Origin: Mesorhizobium sp.
GTDB lineage: Bacteria > Pseudomonadota > Alphaproteobacteria > Rhizobiales > Rhizobiaceae
Assembly: GCA_030698645.1 (NCBI GenBank)
Contig: JAUYMV010000219.1
Coordinates: 1 to 9,946, forward strand
DNA length: 9,946 nucleotides
Direction of reading: 5' to 3'
The notes beneath the pieces are model-generated. The model was not told the origin of the DNA. It ran no database searches and was given only the letters and a program-made list of their open reading frames with translations. Shown one piece after another: positions 1 through 7,100 of the stretch (within the stretch, counting starts at the first letter, position 1; every line of letters starts with the position of its first letter). A program made the position numbers and the translations under genes.

Positions 1-55
1 TGCCTGGTTGAATCATTTCCAGCAGCACACCGGAGCGAACTAAGGGCCTCAGCAG

Positions 56-78
56 ATCCTCGGGACAAGCCCGAGGAT
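56..78. repeat. Intergenic palindromic repeat (9-bp arms)
   Basis: Perfect inverted repeat: arm 56-64 (ATCCTCGGG) and arm 70-78 (CCCGAGGAT) around a 5-nt spacer ACAAG. Its sequence and flanks resemble a dispersed palindromic repeat I recall from intergenic regions of Hyphomicrobiales and sphingomonads; that is memory, not a search. It lies outside the puf terminator, where such elements are commonly found between transcription units. No T-tract follows either arm, so it is not a typical intrinsic terminator, though it could fold in RNA from either strand. Confidence 0.6.
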
Positions 79-114
79 GACGGTGGGACGCGCCGACGAC
101 GAACCCCGCCGACG

Positions 115-145
115 AAAAAGCCCGGCTCTCCGAAAAGAGCCGGGC
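115..145 (-). terminator. Rho-independent terminator of the puf operon
   Basis: On the minus strand a perfect 10-bp GC-rich stem (positions 145-136 pairing with 129-120) closes a 6-nt loop and is followed at once by five U residues (119-115). This is a textbook intrinsic terminator reading in the puf direction. It lies about 150 nt beyond the pufM stop, so the puf transcript should end here. On the plus strand the stem is not followed by a T-run, so it is directional. No further puf gene fits between pufM and this site. Confidence 0.9.
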
Positions 146-170
146 CCACGCGCCGAGCGCTTGGAGGGGC

Positions 171-251
171 CAGCCGCCCGGCTGCCATCCACCTCGGTTC
201 CGTCCGGCCGCTTGCGCGGCGACTGGGCGGGATCGTAGGCGGACGGCGAGG
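171..251 (-). other. Structured 3' UTR downstream of pufM
   Basis: The 3' UTR between the pufM stop and the terminator contains a nested fold. Positions 192-196 pair with 247-251, and 200-206 pair with 240-246, giving 12 bp with a 3-nt bulge. Inside, 207-211 pair with 216-220 to give a 5-bp hairpin whose minus-strand loop is GCAA, a GNRA tetraloop. A separate 5-bp hairpin lies at 171-184. In Rhodobacter sphaeroides an sRNA (PcrX) is derived from the puf 3' UTR, so a stable 3'-UTR RNA is plausible here. Homology is not shown, and GC-rich DNA folds easily. Confidence 0.4.
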
Positions 252-294
252 AAAGCCGACATCGGGGCGTTGCGTCCCGTGCCGGCCATCTAAA

Positions 295-1218
295 TCACAT
301 CGGCGCCAGACCGTGCTTCTGACCCCACTCGAACCAGTTGTCGACCACCGTGCCGGTGAGCAGGATGCCGATGCCGCCGGTCAGCGGGCAGAGGATCGCA
401 AACCACCAGGCCCAGCGATGGATCGACTCCATCGTCGCGTTGAAGCCCATCGTCCACCTCCAGAACAAGGCGGCGCGCTCGGCCGCCGTTCCGCGGTCGA
501 CGATCTGCTCGATCTCGCGTTCGCCGCCGAGGCGGCTGACCGCCAGGATGGTCGCGCCATGCATGGCGAACAGCACGGCCGAGCCATAGAGGAAGGCGAT
601 CGAGAGCATGTGGAACGGGTTGTAGAAGAGGTTGCCGTAGTTCAGCGAAAAGTTGTTCGTCCAGTCCAGGTGCGGGAAGATGCCGAAAGGCACGCCCTCG
701 CTCCACGACCCCATCAGCAGCGGGCGGATGAAGCCCAGCACGAGATAGAGCCAGATCGCGGAGGCGAAGGCCCAGGCGACATGCGTGCCCATGCCGAGAG
801 CCCTGGCCCTTCGGTACATCCGCGCCCACCACAGCAGGATCGCGGTGGTGAGGAAGAAACCGGCCATCAGCCACCAGCCGCCTTCCTTGAGCGGCGGCAG
901 GATCTTCAGCCCGTGTTCGGGCAGCGGCGGCTCGAGCGCCAGCCAGAAGAACATTTTCAGAAATTCCTGCGGATCCCAGTTCACCGAGGCCAGCATATTG
1001 AGGCCGATGATCTCGATGGCGATGAAGCCGCAGAAGAGCGAGGCGAGGCCGAGGGAGCCCAGATAGAGCGGTCCGATCTGCGCGTCGCCGAAGCGGCCAA
1101 GCAGATGCGAGAATCCGACCTCGCGCTGGCGGTCCCAGATGCCGGCGGCGATCGGAACGCCGAGATCGTCGCCGCCACGAATCTGAACCCGCGTGAAGAT
1201 GTTTTGATATTCGGTCAT
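295..1218 (-). CDS. pufM: Photosynthetic reaction centre M subunit
   Basis: PufM (307 aa) is one half of the heterodimeric core of the type II reaction centre. It is an inner-membrane protein with five transmembrane helices that binds the special-pair bacteriochlorophyll, an accessory bacteriochlorophyll, QA and the non-haem iron. The expected ligands are visible (residue minus 1 gives Rhodobacter numbering): His183 (M182), special-pair His203 (M202), iron ligands His220 (M219), Glu235 (M234) and His267 (M266), with Tyr211 (M210) and the QA-site Trp253 (M252). Length is normal. Residue 45 is Asp (M44), where R. sphaeroides has Asn. The ATG is preceded by a GGGGAGAA-type ribosome binding site overlapping the pufL stop region, and the pufL-pufM gap is 15 bp. 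It is the last gene of the puf operon and is followed by a terminator. Confidence 0.98.
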   Translation of the reverse strand: MTEYQNIFTRVQIRGGDDLGVPIAAGIWDRQREVGFSHLLGRFGDAQIGPLYLGSLGLASLFCGFIAIEIIGLNMLASVNWDPQEFLKMFFWLALEPPLPEHGLKILPPLKEGGWWLMAGFFLTTAILLWWARMYRRARALGMGTHVAWAFASAIWLYLVLGFIRPLLMGSWSEGVPFGIFPHLDWTNNFSLNYGNLFYNPFHMLSIAFLYGSAVLFAMHGATILAVSRLGGEREIEQIVDRGTAAERAALFWRWTMGFNATMESIHRWAWWFAILCPLTGGIGILLTGTVVDNWFEWGQKHGLAPM

Positions 1219-1233
1219 TGTCGTTCTCCCCGC

Positions 1234-2058
1234 CTAGCTCCAGATCGGAATGCGCTGCCACCAGTCCCACCACTCCGGCCAGCCCTGCGCCCAGAGCGGT
1301 CCGCTGATGATGATGCAGACCGCGCTCCAGAAGGCGGCGGAAACCGCCAGGAACAGGCCGAGCCGATGGATGCCCAGCGTGCCGATCGAATAGCCGATCG
1401 TGTCGCGGAAATAGGTGTTCTCATGCTCGGCCGTCTTCACCGTCTCGCCCTTCTTGGGGTTGGTTGCCGACAGGATGAGACCGCCGTGCAGCGCCAGCGC
1501 GAGACAGGTCGTGAAGAAGAAGGAGATCGCGATCATGTGCGCCGGGTTGTAGTGAAAATTGCCGTACTGGTAGCCGGTGTTGGACACCCAATCGAGGTGA
1601 GTAATGATGCCGTACGGAAACGCGTGGCTCCAGGACCCCATGAGGAGCGGCCGGAACACCACCAGCGTGACATAGGCCAGAACGGCGAAGCCGAACGCCC
1701 AGGGGATGTGCAATCCCATGCCGAGCTTTCGGGCGATTTCCGCCTGGCGCAATGCCCAGGAGCCGAAGGCGCCGATCGCGCAGATGGTGATCACCTGCCA
1801 GAGCCCGCCTTCCTTCAGCGGCGCGAAGCCGAGACCATATTCCTCCGCCGGCGGGTTGATGCTGATCTGCCAGAGGTTCCAGGTCGGGCCGAGGGCCGCG
1901 CCATAGGCGATCAGGGCGACGCCGATCGCCGTGAAGAAGATCGTGGTCACGCCGAAAAATCCGACGAAGAACGGGCCGATCCAGAAATCGAAGAGGTCGC
2001 CCCCCACAAGCGTCCCGCCCCGGACGCGGTACTTTCGTTCAAAACTGAGCATCGCCAT
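1234..2058 (-). CDS. pufL: Photosynthetic reaction centre L subunit
   Basis: PufL (274 aa) is the other half of the reaction-centre core. It carries the active electron-transfer branch pigments and the QB pocket. Starting at [10 protein letters not shown], it shows His154 (L153), special-pair His174 (L173), iron and QB ligands His191 (L190) and His231 (L230), and the proton-path residues Glu213 (L212) and Ser224 (L223). Two positions differ from R. sphaeroides: L213 is Asn rather than Asp (Asn214), and L104 is Gln rather than Glu (Gln105). The C-terminus is slightly shorter than in Rhodobacter. A GGGGAGG ribosome binding site at 2069-2075 precedes the ATG at 2058 by about 10 nt. An ATG at 2066 is out of frame. 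A 122-bp gap with hairpins separates it from pufA. Confidence 0.98.
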   Translation of the reverse strand: MAMLSFERKYRVRGGTLVGGDLFDFWIGPFFVGFFGVTTIFFTAIGVALIAYGAALGPTWNLWQISINPPAEEYGLGFAPLKEGGLWQVITICAIGAFGSWALRQAEIARKLGMGLHIPWAFGFAVLAYVTLVVFRPLLMGSWSHAFPYGIITHLDWVSNTGYQYGNFHYNPAHMIAISFFFTTCLALALHGGLILSATNPKKGETVKTAEHENTYFRDTIGYSIGTLGIHRLGLFLAVSAAFWSAVCIIISGPLWAQGWPEWWDWWQRIPIWS

Positions 2059-2121
2059 GATGACATAACCTCCCCAAAAGGGCTTTGGCGCGGGCGCGGA
2101 AGCGCTCGTCTAGGTCTGGCG

Positions 2122-2147
2122 GCGGGCGGCCTTGGCAGTCCGCCCGC
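2122..2147 (-). other. Intercistronic hairpin, pufA-pufL
   Basis: A perfect 8-bp GC stem (2122-2129 with 2140-2147) closes a 10-nt loop in the pufA-pufL gap. Hairpins in this gap in Rhodobacter capsulatus protect the upstream pufBA segment from 3'-to-5' decay, so LH1 mRNA outlasts reaction-centre mRNA. The position here matches that role. It has no U-tract, which argues against an ordinary intrinsic terminator. Confidence 0.75.
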
Positions 2148-2163
2148 GCCTTTCTTGACATGT

Positions 2164-2180
2164 CCGGACGCGATGTCCGG
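2164..2180 (-). other. Small hairpin directly after the pufA stop
   Basis: A 6-bp perfect stem (CCGGAC at 2164-2169 with GTCCGG at 2175-2180) with a 5-nt loop begins at the base following the pufA stop codon on the minus strand. With the larger hairpin at 2122-2147 it forms a tandem pair that could mark or shield the 3' end of a processed pufBA mRNA. The structure is seen in sequence; the function is inferred. Confidence 0.55.
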
Positions 2181-2369
2181 TCAGGCTACGTCGGTCAGCT
2201 GCTCGACGACGAGGGAGGCAGCCGGCGCAGCGCGCGACGGTCCTTCCAGCCAATTGAACCGGTTCGTGCTGAGCAGGATGAAATGAATCACCAGCGCAAG
2301 CACAAACAGGAACGTGAACAGCGCGACCAGCGTGCGACGCGGATCGAACAGAAGCCACATTCTCCACAT
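2181..2369 (-). CDS. pufA: Light-harvesting LH1 (B870) alpha subunit
   Basis: A 62-aa LH1 alpha polypeptide with one transmembrane helix, part of the core antenna ring around the reaction centre. The N-terminus [12 protein letters not shown] is the typical LH1 alpha signature. The bacteriochlorophyll ligand is His29 in the membrane helix (VIHFILLST), and Trp40 lies 11 residues after it, the position that hydrogen-bonds the pigment acetyl group in B870 complexes. The start has a strong ribosome binding site (AGGAGGA, 7-nt spacing). The pufB stop lies 12 bp upstream. The short Ala-rich C-terminal tail is unremarkable. Confidence 0.97.
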   Translation of the reverse strand: MWRMWLLFDPRRTLVALFTFLFVLALVIHFILLSTNRFNWLEGPSRAAPAASLVVEQLTDVA

Positions 2370-2381
2370 CTCGTTTTCCTC

Positions 2382-2603
2382 CTATGTCAGCATTGACATG
2401 AGAGTGCCGGCGACAGCGGTCGTGCTGTCGTCGAGCCACGCATAGCCCTGCGGTCCCGGCAACCAGGGACGCCACATCCAGGCGAGGATGTGAGCGATCA
2501 CGGCGATCACCATGAACACGATGAAGCTACTCATGAAAACGGAGTGAAACTCTCTGGCTTCTGCTTCAGAGAGGCCCGAAAGGGACCCTTCATTGACAGC
2601 CAT
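2382..2603 (-). CDS. pufB: Light-harvesting LH1 (B870) beta subunit
   Basis: A 73-aa LH1 beta polypeptide, partner of PufA in the core antenna. It has the expected acidic N-terminal segment ([12 protein letters not shown], including conserved His20), one membrane helix with the bacteriochlorophyll ligand His38, and the aromatic signature WMWRPWLPG at residues 42-50. It starts at MAVNEG behind an almost ideal ribosome binding site (AGGAGGT at 2608-2614, 4-nt spacing), in keeping with the very high expression of antenna genes. A GAAA-tetraloop hairpin lies just upstream of this site. The order pufB-pufA is the usual one. Confidence 0.97.
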   Translation of the reverse strand: MAVNEGSLSGLSEAEAREFHSVFMSSFIVFMVIAVIAHILAWMWRPWLPGPQGYAWLDDSTTAVAGTLMSMLT

Positions 2604-2620
2604 GGTTACCTCCTAGGTTT

Positions 2621-2632
2621 GGCCTTTCGGCC
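2621..2632 (-). other. GNRA-tetraloop hairpin upstream of the pufB RBS
   Basis: On the minus strand GGCC-GAAA-GGCC forms a short hairpin with a GNRA tetraloop, ending a few nucleotides before the pufB Shine-Dalgarno sequence. It could stabilise the 5' end of a processed pufBA message or keep the ribosome site open. The stem is only 4 bp, so its role is a suggestion from position. Confidence 0.45.
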
Positions 2633-2662
2633 CTTTGCCGCACATCGCTGGGCGGCGGTGAT

Positions 2663-2687
2663 GCCGCGGCTTTCTGACGGCCGCGGC
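2663..2687 (-). other. Intercistronic hairpin, pufQ-pufB
   Basis: The 8-bp self-complementary sequence GCCGCGGC occurs at 2663-2670 and again at 2680-2687, forming a perfect stem with a 9-nt loop in the pufQ-pufB gap. There is no following U-run, so it is not a standard terminator. Its position suits an endonuclease processing boundary or a 5' stabiliser between the low-level pufQ message and the abundant pufBA message. The 118-bp gap between pufQ and pufB contains no other gene that I can see. Confidence 0.55.
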
Positions 2688-2721
2688 GTTTCCCGACGGG
2701 GTGTCCCGCCGGAACGGACGT

Positions 2722-2955
2722 TCATCGAAAGATGAACGGGATGCAGCTTGCCGCGGCGATGCGGGCTTCCGCGAACACCGAACGGTTGCCGGGAAAGACG
2801 GATCCGAGGCGCTTGCCGCGCGGCATCAGCCTGGCCGCGATGGCAAGCGTCAGGCACAGCGGATAAAGCGCACAGAGCAGAAGCCTGGAATCGCGTTCGT
2901 CCGTGCGCCGGCGCCGTGCAAGGTCGGCATTGTCGTGAAAATCCGTCGCTGCCAT
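2722..2955 (-). CDS. pufQ: PufQ family protein
   Basis: A 77-aa protein at the pufQ locus between bchZ and pufB. PufQ is a small membrane protein needed for normal bacteriochlorophyll synthesis in Rhodobacter; the exact mechanism is unsettled. Visible here are a charged N-terminus rich in Arg (RRRRTDERDSR), one hydrophobic segment at about residues 25-44, and a C-terminal part (SVFAEARIAAASCIPFIFR) that fits the PufQ ending pattern I recall from Hyphomicrobiales. It is quite unlike R. capsulatus PufQ. Two in-frame ATGs are 6 bp apart (2961 and 2955). The GGAGGA ribosome site abuts the first but sits 6 nt from the second, so I chose 2955. It lies 47 bp after the bchZ stop. Confidence 0.8.
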   Translation of the reverse strand: MAATDFHDNADLARRRRTDERDSRLLLCALYPLCLTLAIAARLMPRGKRLGSVFPGNRSVFAEARIAAASCIPFIFR

Positions 2956-2961
2956 GGTCAT

Positions 2962-2967
2962 TCCTCC
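2962..2967 (-). promoter_or_regulatory. Ribosome binding site deciding the pufQ start
   Basis: GGAGGA on the minus strand directly abuts the ATG at 2961 and sits 6 nt before the in-frame ATG at 2955. Only the second has workable spacing, so pufQ is taken to start at 2955. Confidence 0.7.
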
Positions 2968-3002
2968 ACTCCCCTGCCCACCGGGCGCCGCTCGCGCGGG
3001 CG

Positions 3003-4454
3003 TCAGGCAGGCTCGAATTCGCCGCTCAGAACGAGCTTCAGTCTCTTCACGCCGACCGTCTCTTCGCCGGCCCTGCGCGCGCTTTCCTCGGCGCGGTCGC
3101 GCATGCGCTTGGCCGCCGATATCCGCACCAGAACCGGGTAGGATTCGAGCGCCGTGTCGAGCGCCGCGCGCGCCTCGTCGTCCCATGCCAGCTCGCGGTG
3201 CAGGCGCGACGGCGTGGCCTCGACGCGGTCGAGATCGGTGCCGAGCGGCAGGATGCGGAACAGCGCGTCGAACAGCGCGTTGCACACTTCCTGAACGATG
3301 TAGGTGGCGCCGGCGTAGCCCATGAAGGGCGTGCCGGTGTGGCGACGGATGATGGCGCCCGGGAAGGAGGCCGGAATCCAGGACGAGCGGCCACCGGCCT
3401 CCGACGAATACATGCGCTCGTTGAACGAGCCGAACAGGATCAGCGGCTGCTTCTCGTGGATCGCCTTGCGCACCTCGTCGTTCATCGTCTTCTCGCCGGC
3501 GCGGCGCGCGAAGGAGAAGGCGCAGGGGAAGCCGAGATCGGTCTCGAGGAAGTTGCGCACGCCCCGCGCGTAGGTCTCGCTGGCGACGATGCCGAAGCTC
3601 GCGGTGGCGAAGAAGTCCTGCGTCACCGAGCGCCACAGATCCCAGAGCGGCTTGATCGTCGTCATCTTCTCCGACGCGATGAAGGGTTCCGGATCGAGGC
3701 CGGTCAGCTCGCCGAGCTTGCGCAGGAAGGCGGTCGTCGAATGCAGGCCGATGGGCGCCTGCAGGTAGGGCTTTTCGAGCGCCTCGCAGAGTTTTCTGCC
3801 GAACTCACGGTAGAGGCAGATGTTGACGTCGGCGTCCGCGAGTTTCGGCACGTCCGCGATGTCGGTGCCGAGCGGGAAGACGAGATTGACCTCGCAGCCG
3901 ATGCCTTCGACCAGGCGACGGATCTCGTGCAGGTCGGACGGCATGTTGAAGGTGCCATAGGCGGGGCCAATCAGGTTGACGCGCGGCCTGGCGCCTTCCG
4001 GGCGGGCGACGGCCTTCTTCGGCTTCTTGCCCTTGGCGCCGAATTCCTTCCACAGCCAGGAGAGCGCGCGGTCGGCGCTCTGCCACTGGTCCTCGTCGAT
4101 GGTGCGCGGCAGGAAGCGCATGATGCGCGTGCCCTCGGGCGTCACGCCGCCGCCGATCATCTCGGCGATCGAGCCGGTGACGACGACGCTGGGCTTCGTC
4201 GGGTCGAGTGTCGAGTGCGCCCGCTTCATCGCGTTTTCGGTGCCGGTCTGGCCGAGTTCTTCCTCGCCGAGGCCGGTGACGACGACCGGCAGCTCATGCG
4301 GCGGCAGCGCGTCGGTGTAGTGCAGCACCGCGGTGACCGGCAGGTTCTCGCAGCCGACCGGGCCGTCGATGATGACCTGCAGGCCCTTCAACGCGGAGAA
4401 CACGTAGACAGCACCCCAGTAGCCACCGGCGCGATCGTGATCGAGAACCAGCAT
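3003..4454 (-). CDS. bchZ: Chlorophyllide a oxidoreductase, subunit Z
   Basis: BchZ (483 aa) pairs with BchY to form the catalytic heterotetramer of COR. This nitrogenase-like cytoplasmic enzyme reduces ring B of chlorophyllide a (or its 8-vinyl form) on the way to bacteriochlorophyll. Its N-terminus [10 protein letters not shown] contains Cys35, the single BchZ ligand to the [4Fe-4S] cluster shared with BchY. Other family signatures are [11 protein letters not shown] (94-104), [19 protein letters not shown] (160-178) and [10 protein letters not shown] (340-349). Residues about 424-465 resemble the C-terminal helical module found in protochlorophyllide reductase large subunits. The start overlaps the bchY stop as TGATG, with GGAGG 7 nt upstream, so coupled translation is likely. 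Length is normal. Confidence 0.97.
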   Translation of the reverse strand: MLVLDHDRAGGYWGAVYVFSALKGLQVIIDGPVGCENLPVTAVLHYTDALPPHELPVVVTGLGEEELGQTGTENAMKRAHSTLDPTKPSVVVTGSIAEMIGGGVTPEGTRIMRFLPRTIDEDQWQSADRALSWLWKEFGAKGKKPKKAVARPEGARPRVNLIGPAYGTFNMPSDLHEIRRLVEGIGCEVNLVFPLGTDIADVPKLADADVNICLYREFGRKLCEALEKPYLQAPIGLHSTTAFLRKLGELTGLDPEPFIASEKMTTIKPLWDLWRSVTQDFFATASFGIVASETYARGVRNFLETDLGFPCAFSFARRAGEKTMNDEVRKAIHEKQPLILFGSFNERMYSSEAGGRSSWIPASFPGAIIRRHTGTPFMGYAGATYIVQEVCNALFDALFRILPLGTDLDRVEATPSRLHRELAWDDEARAALDTALESYPVLVRISAAKRMRDRAEESARRAGEETVGVKRLKLVLSGEFEPA

Positions 4455-6073
4455 CAGAAGTCCTCCATCGTGACGGAGGTTTTCGCCGCGACAAGCGGCC
4501 TGGCTGTCTTGTCCTCTTTCGACGGCAGCATGCGGGCGTCATGCCAGACGCCGGCGGTACGGCCCTTGCCGACGCCCTCGAAGAAGGCGGTCATGGTGTC
4601 GAAGCGGGTCTTGTTGCCGACGGCTGCATTGATGACGGTTGCGAGCGAACCGGCGCCGGCCGGACCCATCAGGGGGCGGGCCGAAATCAGGTTGGTGAAA
4701 TAGAGCGACGGGATCGCCTTCTGCTTGGCGTGCTGGACGACGGGCGTGGTGCCGATGGCCAGATCCGGCTCGAAGGCGTCGACCGCCGACAGATCCTTTT
4801 CCAGCGAGGCGCGGAACTCGACATGGACGCCGTGCGCGCGCAGCCATTCGGCATCCGCCTCGCTCCATTTCGTGCGCGGCAGGGCGGTGCCGACATAGCG
4901 CAGATCCGCGCCCGATTCCTTGAGCAGGCGGCCGACGATCAGTTCCGAGCCCTCGTAACCCGACAGCGTGATGCGCGCGGTGATCGGCGCGCCGTCGAGC
5001 GCGGCCTTCGTGGTGGCGAGAAGCGGCGCCTTGGCGGCGTCCACCGTGCGCGTGGCGATGCCGCAGGCCTCGCCGATGGCATCGAGCCAGGCCGCCGTGC
5101 CGGCGACGCCGACGGGCGCCGAGCCGACCACGTCACGGCCCGCCGCCTGGAACTCGCGGATGCTGGCGGTGTAGAAGGGATGGATCGCGGCGACAGCGGC
5201 GCAGTCGAGGGCGGCATAGAGTTCGCGCCATTCGCGCGTCGGCACGACGGGACCGGCGGCAAGGCCGAGCGGCTCGAGCATGCGGCCGATGGTGACCGGA
5301 TCGACCGGAAACATCTCGCCAAGCAGCGTGACGGTTGGCTTGCCCGACCTGCCGCCCGTCGGCGCCTGGACGGGTCCGCTCGCGGCTTCGAGGCGGGCGT
5401 AGTTGAGCATGGCGCCGGCAAGCACGTCCTTGGCTTCCGCATGCGTCGGCACGCCGAAGCCCGGCACGTCGATGCCGACGATTCGCACGCCGTTGATTTC
5501 CTTGGGCAATGCCCGGAGCGGCACGCCGGAGGCGGTCGGCACGCAGAGATTGGTGACGATGATGGTGTCGTAGAGCGCCGGATCGGCGAGCTTGTGCACC
5601 GCCTCGCGGATGTCTTCGTAGAGCTTGCCGGTGACGAGTGTCTCCGAGTTGAACGGCACGTAGCCGACGCTGCGCTTGGCGCCGTAGAAGTGCGAGGTGA
5701 AGGTGAGGCCGTAGACGCAGCAGGCGGAGCCCGACAGCACGGTCGCGGTGCGCCGCATGCGCAGGCCGACGCGCAAGCTGCCGAAGGCCGGGCACATGGA
5801 TTGCGGCTGGTCGTGCGGCCCCTGCGGATAGTCGGCCTGGAGCCTTGCCAGCACCTCGCTGTTGGCCGAGGCATTGGCGGCGCGCTGCATCTCGGCTTTT
5901 CCGCCGTGGCATCCGGCGCCGTCACCCGCCAACCCGACATCCGCACCGATCGGATCGTTCGCGCCCGACACGTCCAGGTCCGGATTGTCGATCCGGGCGG
6001 TCGCCGTCCCGTCATACACCACCTCCGTGGTGGCGACGGGTTCTGCTGCGGCGATATGCGGGCGGTCGTTCAT
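4454..6073 (-). CDS. bchY: Chlorophyllide a oxidoreductase, subunit Y
   Basis: BchY (539 aa) is the NifD-like partner of BchZ in COR. Three cluster-ligand cysteines are visible: Cys94 ([10 protein letters not shown]), Cys119 (SACCVYGL) and Cys177 (VTNLCVPT). Their 25- and 58-residue spacings match positions 62, 87 and 145 that I recall from a characterised BchY. This implies an N-terminus about 32 residues longer here, rich in Ala, Asp and Gly, ending in a [10 protein letters not shown] segment around Cys55. The reading frame is open 35 codons further upstream into bchX, but MNDRPHI at 6073 is the first Met beyond the bchX stop. No clear Shine-Dalgarno precedes it. The gap to bchX is 13 bp, so reinitiation is likely. 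Confidence 0.96.
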   Translation of the reverse strand: MNDRPHIAAAEPVATTEVVYDGTATARIDNPDLDVSGANDPIGADVGLAGDGAGCHGGKAEMQRAANASANSEVLARLQADYPQGPHDQPQSMCPAFGSLRVGLRMRRTATVLSGSACCVYGLTFTSHFYGAKRSVGYVPFNSETLVTGKLYEDIREAVHKLADPALYDTIIVTNLCVPTASGVPLRALPKEINGVRIVGIDVPGFGVPTHAEAKDVLAGAMLNYARLEAASGPVQAPTGGRSGKPTVTLLGEMFPVDPVTIGRMLEPLGLAAGPVVPTREWRELYAALDCAAVAAIHPFYTASIREFQAAGRDVVGSAPVGVAGTAAWLDAIGEACGIATRTVDAAKAPLLATTKAALDGAPITARITLSGYEGSELIVGRLLKESGADLRYVGTALPRTKWSEADAEWLRAHGVHVEFRASLEKDLSAVDAFEPDLAIGTTPVVQHAKQKAIPSLYFTNLISARPLMGPAGAGSLATVINAAVGNKTRFDTMTAFFEGVGKGRTAGVWHDARMLPSKEDKTARPLVAAKTSVTMEDF

Positions 6074-6086
6074 GTCATTGCGCCGA

Positions 6087-7100
6087 TCACACCGCGTCGT
6101 AGACGATTTCGAGGGATGGGCGGATCTCGACGATGCCGCCGCGCATGTCGGACTGACTGGCCGGCTCGAGCACGACATTGCCGCCGACGTCCTGCGCGGC
6201 GAAGAGGCCGAGAAGCTCGTCCTGCGTCAGCGGCGTCGGGCGCTGCGGCGACGATTCGTGCACGTTGAGCGCGAGTTCCTCGAAGAGCGGCCCCCACTGC
6301 GTACCCGGAATGCCGATGATCTGGTAATTGGCGCTCTTGCGGCGGATGTCGTCGTCGGCGGGAATGGCGGCCAGCACCGGAATGCCGACAGCGGCCGCGA
6401 AGGCAGCCGCCTCGCCGGTGCCGTCATCCTTGTTGATGACCATGCCGGCGACGCCGACATTGCCGCCGAGCTTGCGGAAATAGTCGACCGCCGAGCAGAC
6501 ATTGTTGGCGACGTAGAGCGACTGCAGATCGTTGGAGCCTACGACGATAACCTTCTGGCACATGTCGCGGGCGATCGGCAGGCCGAAGCCGCCGCAGACG
6601 ACGTCGCCCAGGAAGTCGAGCAGGACGTAGTCGAAACCCCAGTCGTGGAAGCCGAGCTTCTCGAGCAGCTCGAAGCCGTGGATGATGCCGCGTCCGCCGC
6701 AGCCGCGGCCGACCTCGGGGCCGCCGAGCTCCATCGCGAACACGCCGCCGCGCTTGAAGCAGACGTCGCCGATCTCGACCTCCTCGCCAGCCGCCTTCTT
6801 GCGCGCCGAGGTCTCGATGATGGTCGGACAGGCGCGGCCGCCGAACAGCAGCGAGGTGGTGTCGCTCTTCGGATCGCAGCCGATGAGCAGGACGCGTTTG
6901 CCCTGCTGCGCCATCATGTGGGAGAGGTTGGCGAGCGTGAACGACTTGCCGATGCCGCCCTTGCCGTAGATGGCGATGATCTGGGTTTCCTTCTTGACCT
7001 CGCCGACATGCACCGGATCCGGCTCGAAGGCGGCTTCGGCGCGCACGCTTTCGACAAGGGCGAGCAGCCCGCCTTCCGGCGTCTTGATCGGTGCGTTCAT
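6087..7100 (-). CDS. bchX: Chlorophyllide a oxidoreductase iron protein, subunit X
   Basis: BchX (337 aa) is the NifH-like ATPase that delivers electrons to BchYZ. The P-loop YGKGGIGKS is at residues 45-53, the switch-type segment GCDPKSD at 74-80, and the two cluster-binding cysteines that bridge the homodimer are Cys134 (GRGCGGRG) and Cys169 (DVVCGGFG). An N-terminal extension of about 35 residues before the P-loop domain separates BchX from BchL and NifH. The frame is open far upstream into bchC, but MNAPIKTPEGG is the supported start: its ATG overlaps the bchC stop as ATGA and has GGAGG about 8 nt upstream. It is oxygen-sensitive by family knowledge, which fits repression of this operon by a PpsR/CrtJ-type regulator. 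Confidence 0.98.
   Translation of the reverse strand: MNAPIKTPEGGLLALVESVRAEAAFEPDPVHVGEVKKETQIIAIYGKGGIGKSFTLANLSHMMAQQGKRVLLIGCDPKSDTTSLLFGGRACPTIIETSARKKAAGEEVEIGDVCFKRGGVFAMELGGPEVGRGCGGRGIIHGFELLEKLGFHDWGFDYVLLDFLGDVVCGGFGLPIARDMCQKVIVVGSNDLQSLYVANNVCSAVDYFRKLGGNVGVAGMVINKDDGTGEAAAFAAAVGIPVLAAIPADDDIRRKSANYQIIGIPGTQWGPLFEELALNVHESSPQRPTPLTQDELLGLFAAQDVGGNVVLEPASQSDMRGGIVEIRPSLEIVYDAV

Noticed and set aside
2..43. Possible C-terminus of a convergent plus-strand gene (13 codons then TAA)
   Set aside because: Too short to recognise. An alternative minus-strand start near the edge is equally possible, so no gene is claimed.
2155..2160. Plus-strand TTGACA in the pufA-pufL gap as an antisense promoter
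   Set aside because: No acceptable -10 box at 15-19 nt; a single hexamer is not enough.
313..2286. 657-codon open frame on the plus strand across pufM and pufL
   Set aside because: It lies antisense to unmistakable pufL and pufM; the translation is Arg/Pro/Glu/Asp-rich with no known motif, as expected of a GC-rich shadow frame.
2956..3002. puf promoter in the bchZ-pufQ gap
   Set aside because: Known puf promoters lie in or near the end of bchZ, but I see no convincing -35/-10 pair or PpsR palindrome in this gap, so none is annotated.
6074..6178. Upstream extension of bchY into bchX
   Set aside because: Overlaps the conserved end of BchX and reads as low-complexity Ser/Arg sequence; MNDRPHI just past the bchX stop is more credible.
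2748..6268. Two very long plus-strand open frames (2748-4703 and 4541-6268) opposite bchZ and bchY
   Set aside because: Codon-bias shadows of real genes, with low-complexity composition and no ribosome site or family signature.
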